Assembly (NCBI GenBank): GCA_019648995.1
Contig: BLXT01008064.1
Location: 3,178,420 to 3,211,869 of the forward strand
Length of the DNA stretch: 33,450 nt
Direction: 5' to 3'
DNA from: Plakobranchus ocellatus
Taxonomy: Eukaryota > Mollusca > Gastropoda > Plakobranchidae
Part shown: in pieces, positions 22,342 to 32,597 of the stretch
How the letters are laid out: each line of letters begins with the position of its first letter
Numbering within the stretch: the first letter of the stretch is position 1
Program-made: the position numbers and the translations under genes
Notes under the pieces: generated by a model
Databases searched by the model: none
Told to the model about the DNA's origin: nothing
The model's input: the letters and a program-made list of their open reading frames with translations, nothing else

Positions 22342-22818
22342 CAGTGCACTCCTGCTATATTGATATGAGAGGGACTATTGATATTATGTCAATATATATG
22401 TATCACAATACAAAGACAAAACTTCACCTCTCTTCTGGCTTCTAATTCTATACCAAGTTTCCAAAGTATTATGCACCATTAGAAGCAAAAGTAGAGGTAC
22501 CTTACAAAAGCAATTGCTTGTTTTCTCTGCATGTGTGGGTGTGTGACTGTCTGTCTGTCTGTCTGTCAATATTTAATTGACAAATTGGTGTGGAATGCCC
22601 TCATGAGAAGATTTCAATAAAAAAAATTGTACTGAGAAAGCATAAAAGAGTGCGGAGGAGATAATAAAACATAGATATAAAAGACATTAGAGAAATACGT
22701 CAAACGAAGACTAAACTTTTAGTAATAAAATAAAAGAAAATAATTAAGGTTTGATAAATGTCACTGCAGGCACATTTCCAATATACTAGAGCAATGTCGA
22801 TATAAATTGAGTGCACTG
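22342..22818. mobile_element. pogo/Tigger-like MITE (Tc1/mariner superfamily)
   Basis: The left end is CAGTGCACTCCTGCTATATT and the reverse complement of the right end is CAGTGCACTCAATTTATATC. Ten terminal bases are identical and the similarity continues to about 25. TA flanks both ends (22340-22341 and 22819-22820). Known pogo/Tigger ends begin CAGT..ACTC and duplicate TA, which fits. The element is 477 bp with no transposase and is filled with AT-rich sequence and a CTGT microsatellite. The flanks are also palindromic (AACAATA and TATTGTT), so the insertion may have hit a palindromic target or the repeat may extend outward. Confidence 0.7.
22547..22567. repeat. (CTGT)5 microsatellite inside the MITE
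   Basis: Five tandem CTGT units. Confidence 0.9.
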
Positions 22819-22964
22819 TATTGTTATATAGACATTGTCAAAAATTTAAATAATTTGCCATTTGAATTTTTTACAATGAAAATTACCATCTCAAATCACA
22901 AGAAAAAATCGGCAATGAACTTCTAAAGTAAAGAAAAAAAAAATTCAGATTCATGTGATTCTTA

Positions 22965-23030
22965 GTACATAACAAAACATTTACTAAACAAAAGGGTGTA
23001 CATAACAAAACATTTACTAAACAAAAGAGT
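22965..23030. repeat. 33-bp tandem duplication
   Basis: gtacataacaaaacatttac plus 13 further bases occurs at 22965-22997 and again at 22998-23030 with at most one or two differences. Confidence 0.9.
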
Positions 23031-24319
23031 GTCAGCAAAAAAAAGGATTATACTGATGCAAGGATTGTAACAAAGTTCTAACTTAAAGAATAAGAGAAAA
23101 TTGCCACAAAATAATACATCAAAAAGGTTACAGACATTTTGCCCAAAAAATCCTGTCAAGTCATGGTGCTCAAACTTGTTTCAATCTCGGGTAAGTCTCT
23201 CACAGCCATACTGACTGTTAGGACTAATGTAGTTAGCATGACTAATTACATCATAGTAAATAAATATTTTATTTGGATGTATAAGAAAACCCACTGTACT
23301 AATCGAGGGTCATTGACCATTTTAATGGATGACAAAAATGTTAGGAAATCTGCAATACTACTTAGGTCAAGTGTTTGATAACTTCTCTATAAATTATGAG
23401 CATGGTGACTCCCAGTCCCAACCTCTCTGTCAATAGGCCAATGTTCCCACTATATTTTTTTGCCCCCGTCTTTCACTCCCTTTCACTTTTTTCAATATTC
23501 CAGCCATGTGCTGTTGACTGTAACTGTAAGCAACAATGGGACTGACACGGATGGTTTTAGCTGATTCAAAGAGAGTTAAATAAAGAAAAAAACGGGACCC
23601 ACACATTGTGTTAGCTTTCAGCAAGAACTGACATCAAGCGAGGCCACTTCTTCTGTACTCTACTGTATGTAAGGTTTTTTTTTTTTTGTTTTCTTTTTTT
23701 TTGTTGTAAGGAATTAATTATATCAATTCCAGACCAAATTTTTTTCTCACCATTTTCAAAAGTAATGAAAATCTAGACATGAAATCATACAGATGTGTAC
23801 ATATATTACATACAAAGGTGCAAATACACTGACACATATGTTGCTCAAACCAAAATCATACAGTACATAGAGAGGCAAAGTTTTCTTCACTAAAATTTTC
23901 TTTTTTCCTGAAAACTTTATTACACCAGCTGAGTATCAGAGCACAGTCTTAATAACATATATGAGTGCTTACCCTCATAGAATTTATATTTGCTACGAAT
24001 TACAAATCTTTACACTGGAAGGTGGGTATCGTGTGTGCTTGCCTTTCTTTTTCTGTATTTCTCTATTTAATCCATTTTCTGTCTTTCCCTCATTCTGTCC
24101 ATCATATTAAAACTTTTAATTTTGTTTCAGTGGCATGCTATAGATCAAGCTGGTTTGAATTTAGGCTAAGCTAGACACAGGAAGGCAAGGCTAAGAACTT
24201 CAACTTAATCTAATGCACAGCGTGATCGGCAGTTCGAGGAATTGCTGAAGATAAATTCTGTCGGTGCCAAGACTCTTATTTGAATCCTACTTTAAAAAAT
24301 CAGGGCATTGCAATGTTGA
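23031..24319. other. AT-rich sequence without gene
   Basis: A poly-T region lies at about 23676-23702. A gtaagt-like donor near 23191 has no convincing exon before it. Nothing else is recognisable. Confidence 0.5.
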
Positions 24320-25301
24320 TATACTCAATTGAGAGAGGATTGTTATGAACATGAGTTCAAGTTTATTGCATCTCTAAAAGGAATGCTTGATACTGAAAAA
24401 CTAAAAGCTGTCTATGAAGCCATTGGCCATGGAAGTTCTAAAAACCAATTGCTGAAGTAAAAAAAAGATGGGCACACATTGCACAAGATATACCTCTGTA
24501 TTTCATTTTTTGAGCATTACCATCAGAAAGGGACCAGAAAAGTAACCTAGGGCCAGGAAGTTAAACCAGTGCCAGTCATAATATATTTCAAGATGCCAAA
24601 TTGATCTCATGAATAATTAAACATTTTCCTCTGATGATAACAAATACAAATCATTTTACTAAATTTTCTGTGTTGCAACCACTTGCAACAAAAAGAGCAG
24701 AGGAGATGCGACAAGATCAAACACAGAAGTTATGGAGGCTGTATCTGCAACACACAATAGAGATTGTGGAGGAAACAGTTAAGCAACAGAAGATGAGACT
24801 GGAACAGACACAGTTATGGAGGCCGTATCCATGACCACAGAGGTTGTGGAGGAAACAGTTACAGCAACAGAAGATGAGACTGGAACAGACATAGTTACAT
24901 AGGCTGTAACCATGACCACAGAGGCTACAGCAACAAAAGATGAGACAGAAACACACAGCGATGTTATGGAGGCTTTACTCGGGAGAGCAGAAGTAGAAGA
25001 AAAAGAGAAACAGACTGCATGTTTTCATTAGATCCATGATGCAGCTGATAAAAGACAGTCTAAGACAGCAGATAAAATGGTACATCATGGAAAATGCTTG
25101 CTTAGGCTATTTCTTGCTGGGCAGAGAACAATATTGAGGGCTCCAGACATCAATTGTGGCCCATCTGATCCCAAATTTCTTTTGGTGGTCATCTTGAGAG
25201 AACATGACGACTGTATACTGTAGGCTGCTGCGAGGGAATTTTGGGAGCAAAATTTGGGAGATCTGGTTCCAGCTGTGAGTCTCTCAGTAGACTTTTATTG
25301 A
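24320..25301 (+). pseudogene. Decayed Glu/Thr-rich repeat protein gene, family unknown
   Basis: A 46-codon open piece at 24320-24460 includes EHEFKFIASLKGMLDTEKLK then AVYEAIGHGSSKNQ. A second frame from 24783 is protein-like for 172 codons to TGA at 25299-25301, interrupted only by TAG at 24900, 25029 and 25221. It starts with repeats of ATEDETGTDTVMEAVSMTTE-VVEETVT: one of 81 bp (24783-24863), one of 66 bp with an in-frame 15-bp loss (24864-24929), and a partial third. An older frameshifted copy lies at about 24685-24782. After the repeats come EKEKQTACFH, DKMVHHGKCLLRLFLAGQR and AAAREFWEQNLGDLVPAVSL. Indels inside the repeats are multiples of three, so the repeats expanded while coding. 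No intron is evident, so a retrocopy or a transposon gene is possible. Confidence 0.5.
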
Positions 25302-26015
25302 CTGTCAAAAAATTTGATTGTTCTGTTTTTGGGCATTTTTTTTTAAATAAAAAGTTAAATAATTAACTTGATTGTTTAAAAAAAAAATGTGGTTCTTCTT
25401 AAATTCTTCAATAAGTCTTGGAACTTCCATACTTCTAAGTCTTGGAACTTCCATACTTCATATTGTTTTCCATTGTAATTTCTTGCAATAAAGTGCAGAA
25501 GCACTAAGTAAAGTAAGATGCCCATCTGCTCATATTGGGTAGATCACATGATAATGTAAACATAAAGCAATATTTTGCCAAATGTTGACTGTAACCGACA
25601 CTAGGCAAACCACTTTGTCCGATAAGCACATAGGGAAATCATCTGCTTAATTTCAAATTAGACAATATATTGACATTGAGTGTAATACATACTTTAAAAA
25701 TCACAGTGCCACAAAATCCTATAAGTATAATTTTTACAGTTCACAAAATTTTACACAAAAGGAAGAACATTGGGAGGGGATATGAATAAATGTATGACGT
25801 CGTTTTCTTCGAATACGTGCAAAGAAAGACATATGGCTTGTATGTATGTGTTGTATTGCCACAAAATTAATATTTTCAAAAGAGCAAATTTTTATAAAAT
25901 GATAAAGAATCTATAAAAATTTGCAGTCTCTTCCACTTGCTACAACATAAGTTTGCTCAAAATGTTAAAGGATTATCTCAACTCTACCCAATTTTTTTCT
26001 ACGTACTCTCCTTTT
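25302..26015. other. AT-rich sequence with a short tandem duplication
   Basis: Contains a 24-bp tandem duplication at 25412-25459, listed separately. No coding texture otherwise. Confidence 0.5.
25412..25459. repeat. 24-bp tandem duplication
   Basis: taagtcttggaacttccata plus four more bases is present twice in a row (25412-25435 and 25436-25459). Confidence 0.9.
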
Positions 26016-26244
26016 GTTTTGTCTGGCATGGTGGTTTTTTGAAAAAAAAAAGGCCCAAATTTTGCAAGCGAAAAATGGCAAAATTTGCAAAACATTTGCA
26101 AGAATTCTGTGATTTTTTTTTTCGGTAGAAAACCAACAACAGATTTATAAAAGAGAAATGTGAAGTGATATTGAACATAGGTTGACTAAATGGTGATATA
26201 AAATAGATTAGTTGAAAACAATTGGCATTTATTGAAAAAAACAG

Positions 26245-26594
26245 GCAAAAAAAATCTTTTCCCACAAAGTTGTTGTAATAAAGAAAAATGAGTTGTTTCA
26301 ATGAGCTCTCCGACAGATTCCATCGCCCCTCAGACAACACAGTATTGTACAGCGAAAAGCTCCTCTCAAGCATCAGCTAACTGTGGCATAAATATAACGC
26401 CTTGCGCAACCAACAAGATTTGGAACTGCTGCAAAGGCAGAGTTCCAAAAAATGTCTTATGTAATGGCCTCTGTGGGTGAGGACTTCAAGTTCAAAGCAG
26501 CTGGGCCCAGGTTTTGGATGTAACGTTGCATCTCCTGATCTGACACCAAACGCAATTCACGAATGCCACACAACTTGTTTGGAGGAGGGACCAT
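26245..26594 (-). pseudogene. hAT transposase remnant, C-terminal dimerisation region
   Basis: Reading leftward from ATG at 26594, 45 codons (MVPPPNKLCGIRELRLVSDQ then EMQRYIQNLGPAALNLK...) end in TAA at 26457-26459. The frame goes on as DIFWNSAFAAVPNLVGCARR then YIYATVS. One frameshift later it reads LERSFSLYNTVLSEGRWNLS and ESSLKQLIFLYYNN (start codon near 26373). The order Pro..Leu..Ala-Arg-Arg-Tyr, then Ser-x-x-x-x-Glu-Arg-x-Phe-Ser, then Leu-Ser-Glu-x-Arg-x-x-Leu, then Leu-x-x-Leu-x-Phe-Leu-x-x-Asn is that of the hAT dimerisation domain. At least one stop and one frameshift make it inactive. The N-terminal BED finger and catalytic part are not found. Confidence 0.65.
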
Positions 26595-26609
26595 GACTAT
26601 CTATATTAT

Positions 26610-26864
26610 AACTCAGGTGAAGTCAACCTATTAATTTAGGGACTGACTGCCTAAGTGACCCTTTACATATGAGTGTGTTCCGCCCATCAATCTGGTGTGG
26701 TATCAGACTTTATGAATACTCTCAAATTCCAAAGTGTCGAGAGTAAATCTCTAACCCCTCCGTCGTCGGCTAGGCTGTGCAAATAATTCCCCACCGATGG
26801 GGATCAAACTCCGCTTGCTCAAACAGCAGCGAGCACCATACCACTAGACCACTGAAGTACCCAG
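26610..26864 (-). mobile_element. tRNA-derived SINE nested in the hAT element
   Basis: On the - strand a tRNA-like head begins near 26862 (GGGTACTTCAGTGGTCTAGT). An A-box (TGGTCTAGTGG) and a B-box-like GAGTTTGATCCCC (near 26799-26812) follow about 45 bases apart. The body then runs to about 26610 with higher GC than the surroundings. The left boundary is uncertain and no target duplication is clear. The head resembles Gly/Glu/Asp-type tRNAs but does not fold into an obviously functional tRNA. Confidence 0.6.
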
Positions 26865-27711
26865 CTTTACAGATAAAATGCAATGTAAGTCTGTCAACAT
26901 AGAAATCCTTAAATAAAAAAAAAGAAAAGAAAAAAACCTTTTGGTGGCTGTAGTCCTGTCTAGACATTTAGTCTAGAGCTATCACCATTTCTTCCCTTCA
27001 GGATTTTACTTTAGGTTAAGACCTAGAATCTAACTAGGTCTAATTATCTTGGCTGGCAATGGTTGAGGGAACACTGCTTGAAGACTGTTGATAGAGCTTT
27101 CTTTTGCAGGTTGGCTTGATTTTTCTGCCAGTTCCCTTTTCAATTTATGCTTTCAGGAGCCCAAATGTGAAGACACACTCGACTGCCTTGTTTGGTCAAG
27201 AACTAAATTGCAAGTAATGCAAAACAGTTTTTGCATTTCTTTAGGAAATAGTATATGCCATTTCATCACCGTCGTCTTCAAGCCATACTTGGATTTTTCA
27301 TTTGTCTTCGGTCTCTTGCTTTGACTACAAACGTGTCCATTTTCTTCTTGGTAGATTCTAGATTCTCTAGGCCTAATATCGAATCGAAGATGTCTTTACT
27401 CCTGTTTACCCCAAAGCTACGAGTTTAAAGTTTAACGGAAACAGGCATTGGCCTACACAAGTAGCGAAGAGAAACTACTCCAGTAAATTTTCTGAAATTG
27501 GAAACTCGACGAAAGGGTTAAACTTTTTTTTTTTGGTGACCACATGTTTAATTTTTTTTTCTCTTTCTTTTTGGAATATCCCCAAATTTTGCAAAAAATT
27601 GCAAAAGTCAACAAATTTTGCGGTTGCAATGCAATATAGGAAATTTTTGCTTTTTTTTGTGATTGTGTTGCGGCTGCAAGGGTTGCAAAAAACCACCATG
27701 CCAATTTTGTG

Positions 27712-28060
27712 GCAACACAACAAAGATATGTGAGGCACCTTGGATAGATCAGTTGAAAGTCACAATTTAGATAAGTTGAGCTTTGAGTGTGAATATAACT
27801 TATATTTGTACGTATGAGATCTTGGTGACAGTGCCAGAATATACAACAGAACTTCTGACTGATCTACCTTGGTAACCTCACACAAAGAACAAATTTATGT
27901 AAAAAAAAAGTAATGTACAGGTCTGTAGTCATAAAATTTGTTTAGTAGCATTTTTACAGAGTAGATCTTGAAATAAAGGAGAGAGAGAGACTCTTCTTCT
28001 AAAGATAGCTCTCTGTAACTTAAAAGGCATATTTTTTACATGACTTTTGTTAAACTTGCC
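27712..28060. other. AT-rich spacer
   Basis: Nothing recognisable between the hAT element and the next SINE. Confidence 0.5.
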
Positions 28061-28071
28061 TACTCCTAAAA

Positions 28072-28344
28072 CTGGGGGAGTGGTGGCTGAACTGGTAGGG
28101 CAGTTGGCTACCAAGTCAGAGGTCTGAGGTTCGAATCCTAGTCTGAACAAGTCAATTTTCCATTGCTCCTCTGCGTCCACCCAGGACTAAATGGGTAGTA
28201 AGGTCTCTTAAGACCCGGCGAAAGTAAAGGCGGTGAGGAAAGCAATGGCAAACTACTTCATTATGCTGTATACCAAGAACAATCAGGATCCTACTCCTGG
28301 TTTCCTAATGCTTGGACTAAGCATGGGACCCACTTTACTTTTTT
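28072..28344 (+). mobile_element. Full-length tRNA-derived SINE with target-site duplication
   Basis: An 11-bp duplication, TACTCCTAAAA, flanks the insert exactly (28061-28071 and 28345-28355). The head has an A-box region (GTGGCTGAACTGGTAGGGC) and a perfect B-box, GGTTCGAATCC. A GC-richer body follows (GACTAAATGGGTAG, AGACCCGGCGAAAG, GCAATGGCAAACTACTTC). The 3' end is T-rich (ttacttttttt). The total length of 273 bp is typical for a SINE with a tRNA head, a conserved central domain and a LINE-derived tail. Because the duplication is perfect, insertion is fairly recent. Confidence 0.85.
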
Positions 28345-28355
28345 TACTCCTAAAA

Positions 28356-29550
28356 TTAGTTGTATAACATTTTGAAAAACTTGAAACTGCCGGAACATAC
28401 GCATGTTCCATAGTATTACTTTATTTTTCATCGTGAACATCAAATTATCTTGAAAAAAGAAATTTTCAAGAATAAATACCATAAAAATGTTTTTTCCATT
28501 TCACTGTCATGTCAATGTTTGTATAATATACTTTTGTTGAGATATAAGCCTCTGAGCACTGCTCTTTTTAGTCCTTGCCAATTTTTCTTATAATTTTTAA
28601 AAAAATTTACTTTCAGGGTAATGATGTGACTCCAAAACTCTGAAAATTAAAAGTATTAAAAATGCATTTAAAAAGTTTTCTTGTCACAACCATTATCGCA
28701 CAGATAAATGTTTCAAAAACCCATTTAGTCATTCACTTGTTAAAAATTAAGTAAGCAATTTCATGGAAAAATGTGTTTATTTAATACTCATAAGCAAAGC
28801 ATATATTCTTCAACGCCTCACCCCCCCCCCAAACACACACACACATACATCCCCGCTCATACTGTAATAAATGAATAGCCCAAAGCCCACCAACATCAAA
28901 ATACAATCAAATAATTTCTACCCAACACCATGCCATCACAAAAATTGTGAGAAATAGCAAAATAAAAAAATTTCAGGTACTGTTAATATGCGCTGTTTGA
29001 ATAACAAATTCATAAATAAGCAATAAATAAAGCAGGTAATACAAGCACTGTAGGAGCCAAAGTTCACAATAGCATTCCATCACAAAGAGTAAATGCATCA
29101 AACCCAGGTATTTTTTCATTGCAAGTGTAGACATAAAAGAGGCAGTAGGATAAAAATTAGGCATCAATCAAAAGTCCTTGAAAAGAACTGCAAACTAACA
29201 AACATTGGACGTGAGATCCAATAAATTTTAATATGTAAAACACTTAATCATCATCATGTGTTGCATTACAGACCATTCATTTGGATATCTGACATATTTC
29301 AAGAGATTAAACAGATGTTTGAAATCCCTCAATTCTTCTGAAGAATCATTACTTTGATCGCTTACCCATAAGCCTCATACTAATCAGCAAGAAATGTTTT
29401 TTCCAGGTATTTAAAATCTCAACATATCAAAAACTACAACATGACTGAAGATTCCATAGTGTCTCACATGTTTACATTTTCTCCCTTCTTTTAAGAAAGT
29501 TTGCATCAACGAAAGAGGAAAATTAAGTTTCATTAAGATTGATCTTTAGG
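28356..29550. other. AT-rich sequence
   Basis: C10 at 28821-28830 is followed by an (AC)n stretch to about 28845. A short frame after tttactttcag at 28616 (GNDVTPKL then TGA) was not accepted as an exon. Nothing else is recognisable. Confidence 0.5.
28821..28845. repeat. C10 plus (AC)n microsatellite
   Basis: Ten C, then AAA and alternating C and A. Confidence 0.9.
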
Positions 29551-29790
29551 TATGTAATAGATGAGTGTTTGAATCATGACCAGAAGGTCAGGGGTTCAAT
29601 TCTGGCGGCACCAGCTTTGTGTCCTTGGGAAAGGCACTCTACACAATTTTTCTCAATCAATGATCTGTGAAACGGGTGCCTGGCATGAGGGACATTGCAT
29701 TTATTATGCATTTAATGCCAAGCAGTCTGTGCAATGAAATCTGGTGCCTTGGAGATGAATCAATGGGATTTAATGGTATAAAAACACTGT
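29550..29790 (+). mobile_element. Second, older tRNA-derived SINE of a different family
   Basis: A B-box-like GGGGTTCAATTCT lies at 29591-29603, inside a tRNA-like 3' half (gaccagaaggtcaggggttc). It is followed by CTGGCGGCACC and a domain reading TGTGTCCTTGGGAAAGGCAC. That wording is typical of the conserved central domains of animal tRNA-SINEs. The A-box is degenerate and both borders are uncertain. Body sequence differs from the SINE at 28072. Confidence 0.6.
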
Positions 29791-32312
29791 CTTTACTCAA
29801 AACTCTTTACATATCATCAAATGAAGATGAAATTCCGATTTCACCTGACTGCGACAAACATTTAAAAAAAAATTATCTTTTAAAAGCCACATATTTAGAA
29901 AGATAGCTTCTGCCAAGAACAGATATGAAGTTATTGACAAAGCATTGTAATACAGAATTTTTATTTTTATTTTAAGGGTAAGTGCAGCTCTCTGAGAGGG
30001 GGGTTCTGAGGTCAATTTGGATCAACGCGTCAAATTTTGACTGTGGGTACTTTTGTAAACTTCATCCAATTTGTAATCATCTGAATAGAGTTTTGAGGCC
30101 TAAATTCACTTACAGATATGTTTTATTATACATTCAAAATTGCTACCCCAAAGAGAGTTCACAAATTTTCAAGAAAATCTGTAAAAATCTGTGGTCACCC
30201 GTTCTTATGCTAGTTTGTATACAATGCTTTGTTGGCTTTTGAGTAAATTTTTTAGCCAGTTTAGTGAATAAGTGACTGCCAGCATGAATTGGATGTAAGA
30301 AAATTGCAAAAAGGAGTGGATGCAACAGGAAGAGCTTGAGAGAGCTGAAGGAGGTCCATCTTATTGAGCTGGCATCGCATAATTGGTCAGAAAAAAACAA
30401 AATATTTTTACTTAGACTTTATCGGCCATTTTCTCAAAATGAGTTTTTTTCGGACAAATGTTCTTATAACTTTGGTGCTTTTCATAAGATTTATCTGAAA
30501 TTTGCCATGAATTTTTAAAAGAGTAATATCTTGCTTTTCACGTAGGTTTTATGGAATCGTATGTATATATATTTTGTTATAAATTTTTCTGCATCCAAAA
30601 ATTTGATGCCATGTACATATATATTTCAAAATTTCATGAAAATTTCTCTTTTCTGTCTAACCACAAAAGCTTACATGAAAACTTTTAAATTTAGCATAAG
30701 AACATATTCCGGTTTAGAAAAAGTTGATATCTTATGTTTTTTATCCTAGATGGCCGACATTTTTTTCTGTTGCCACGCCAATGATAATAGAAAAAAAAAG
30801 TCATTTTGGTTGTTTATATCACTTTTCGCGGGGGTCATACATAACAAAAAAATGATTTAAAAGGTATCATTTAAGAAATAAAGAAAACCACCCTTAAATT
30901 CAAAATAAATTCAGATTCGGCAAACATTCAGTCATTATGTTTGATATCAATTGCATTTACATTAAAAAAACAATTTACTTAAAGAATCAACACAAATATC
31001 TTTTCCCCTTCTTGGCATGTAGAAGATCTCATTTTGGGACAACATTGTTCATTTGTTTTAAAGATTTAATGTTAAAGTTAGAAGAAAGACAGTTAAAATC
31101 ATAGATTAAGAGCACTTTTTTTTCTTCCTGTTTTGGTACTCTCACACATCGTCTGTCTCTTCAGTAAAGATCATTTAACATCTCTCTGTGGGTCATGTAT
31201 GCATCTGTCAGAAAACTCAGCTAGAATTTCCAGAGAAGTGAACAGCCAATGCAGCTAAAATAATGGGGAAAAAAAAAAGAAGAAAATTTGAAAATGTCAT
31301 CAAACTTTGATTCAAACACAACGGCATAAGGATACAAAATAAGAAAGAAAATGTTTACTCAATGTTTACAGCAGGCCCATGAATAAATGTTTATGGTAGA
31401 GAAACATGGTAATGCCATAATAAACGCAAAATGTTTGATTGAACTCCTGTGTCGTTTACTTTTTGTTTGAATTAATTTAAGTTGATGTCTTTTATTTATT
31501 TTTTTTAAAAACTTTTTTTACTACCACATCAACTGTCTCTATCTATATTTCAATAACATAGAAGAGCATTTAAAGTCTACATCTTAGAGGCTGAAACAAC
31601 TGTCATTTAAAGAGCAAGGTTTAGTAAGTATATTTATTTTCCGTCTGTTTTCAGTACTTTAGTAATCCAGGCTTTACATCAGGATTGGTAATAACAGGCT
31701 TAAACACTCATAAATGACAGATATCATTTTCATGAAAATCATGCATTTGTTAAAATACTCACAAAGGACTAAATGTTACTAAAAAAAAAACAAAAACCAA
31801 TTATTCAACCTTCAGTCCAGACCACCAAAGTTGAATAGATTAAATGAATCTTAGAGAGAAGAACAAGCATTTTAAAATTTATATATTATAATAAAATGTA
31901 TTTGTTTAAAGAAAATGGGTGTCAATTTTTAAGAACAATGTTAAAATAACATGTTTCAATAACTTTTTCTACTGCAAAAGATCACATTTTGAGGTGAAGC
32001 TATCTTTGAATTATCTCTTTCATTCACAGCTCAAATAGGCTGCAAAAATAAGGAAGGAGTAAAAAAATCCATATTGTTCTAACAATTTTACAAGGTTTTT
32101 TTTTGTCTATAGTGCTTAGTTTACATGAACTACCCTTGGTAAAATCACAACCACCAAATTAAATGTATTTAAACAAACTGAACAACTCAGTATATACATT
32201 TCAGCATTTAGACTTGAGGTTTCCTAAGTAACAAAAAATTAATGGAATTTTTTCTGGAATGTTTGTATATTTTCCTAATTATCAGTTATCTAAAGGTTTG
32301 AAAATTGCTTAC
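29791..32312. other. AT-rich sequence, presumed 3' side of the VAMP-like gene
   Basis: If the exon at 32313-32364 is real, the rest of its gene should continue leftward here on the - strand. One compatible but weak terminal exon is 31161-31204 (after ctgacag, split codon then AYMTHREMLNDLY and TGA). No candidate is convincing and no other feature is visible. Confidence 0.35.
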
Positions 32313-32364
32313 CCACTATAATGGCCACAACAATACCAATTATAAGGCCGATGATAATTCTCAT
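32313..32364 (-). CDS. Transmembrane exon, probably of a synaptobrevin/VAMP-type v-SNARE
   Basis: On the - strand, cttcttttag|ATGAGA... runs to GTGG|gtaagc, 52 nt with strong splice sites. It encodes MRIIIGLIIGIVVAIIV and the first base of another codon. v-SNAREs of this family sit on vesicles and zipper with syntaxin and SNAP-25 proteins to fuse membranes, anchored by one C-terminal helix. In vertebrate VAMP1 and VAMP2 the anchor is encoded by a separate small exon of 17 codons starting with Met (MMIMLGAICAIIVVVIV), followed by a tiny last exon. That agreement in length, start residue and position is the basis for the call. The SNARE-motif exon would be right of the window. Another single-pass protein is possible. 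Confidence 0.5.
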
Positions 32365-32597
32365 CTAAAAGAAGAAAAATAAATAAAGACATTAGTCAGA
32401 AAATATGGGGCTCACAAAACAGCGAAGTTAACTTTTTAAAATGTTTCTTAAGTTTTAATTTGCAAAAAACAAACTATACTCATCTAAAAGAAGAAAAATA
32501 AATAGAGACATTAGACAGAAAATATGGGGCTCACAAAACAGCGAAGTAAACTTTTTAAAATGTTTCTTAAGTTTTAATTTGCAAAAAACAAACTATC
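32360..32597. repeat. 119-bp tandem duplication spanning the 3' splice site of the transmembrane exon
   Basis: The copies are 32360-32478 and 32479-32597, with about three substitutions and no indels. The unit begins with CTCATCTAAAAGAAG, which on the - strand is the acceptor plus the first five exon bases, so both copies carry cttcttttag|ATGAG. The upstream copy of the acceptor (near 32484) would lead into a stop codon 11 codons on. The duplication is recent by its low divergence. Confidence 0.95.

Larger units (their letters stand above)
26024..27703 (-). mobile_element. Decayed hAT-superfamily DNA transposon with a SINE nested inside
   Basis: TGGCATGGTGGTTTTTTG at 26024-26041 is matched in inverted orientation by CAAAAAACCACCATGCCA at 27686-27703, 18 identical bases. 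The eight bases outside are gttttgtc (26016-26023) and attttgtg (27704-27711). These match at six of eight positions, as an aged 8-bp hAT target duplication would. A transposase C-terminal remnant on the - strand lies inside at the expected end. The middle is replaced by AT-rich sequence and a tRNA-derived SINE, so the element cannot move by itself. Both ends also share AAATTTTGCAA-type subterminal strings. Confidence 0.6.

Noticed and set aside
23139-23378. 79-codon + strand frame
   Set aside because: Contains AT-driven residues throughout, no ATG start and no splice-bounded segment with coding texture.
24717-24956. Cys-rich - strand open frame of 79 codons
   Set aside because: It is the antisense of the Glu/Thr repeat units; the Cys and Leu pattern follows from the complementary codons.
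28072-28145. Possible functional tRNA gene
   Set aside because: Boxes A and B are present, but the insert extends 200 bp further, has a target duplication, and the acceptor stem does not pair properly.
27929-28180. - strand open frame ending over the SINE
   Set aside because: Its protein-like part is the complement of the tRNA-derived head and B-box; no independent gene.
28617-28643. Terminal exon GNDVTPKL
   Set aside because: Only eight codons; cannot be separated from chance.
31161-31204. Last exon of the VAMP-like gene
   Set aside because: In phase with 32313, but the acceptor is only moderate and the tail would put Asp next to the membrane helix; not accepted as a feature.
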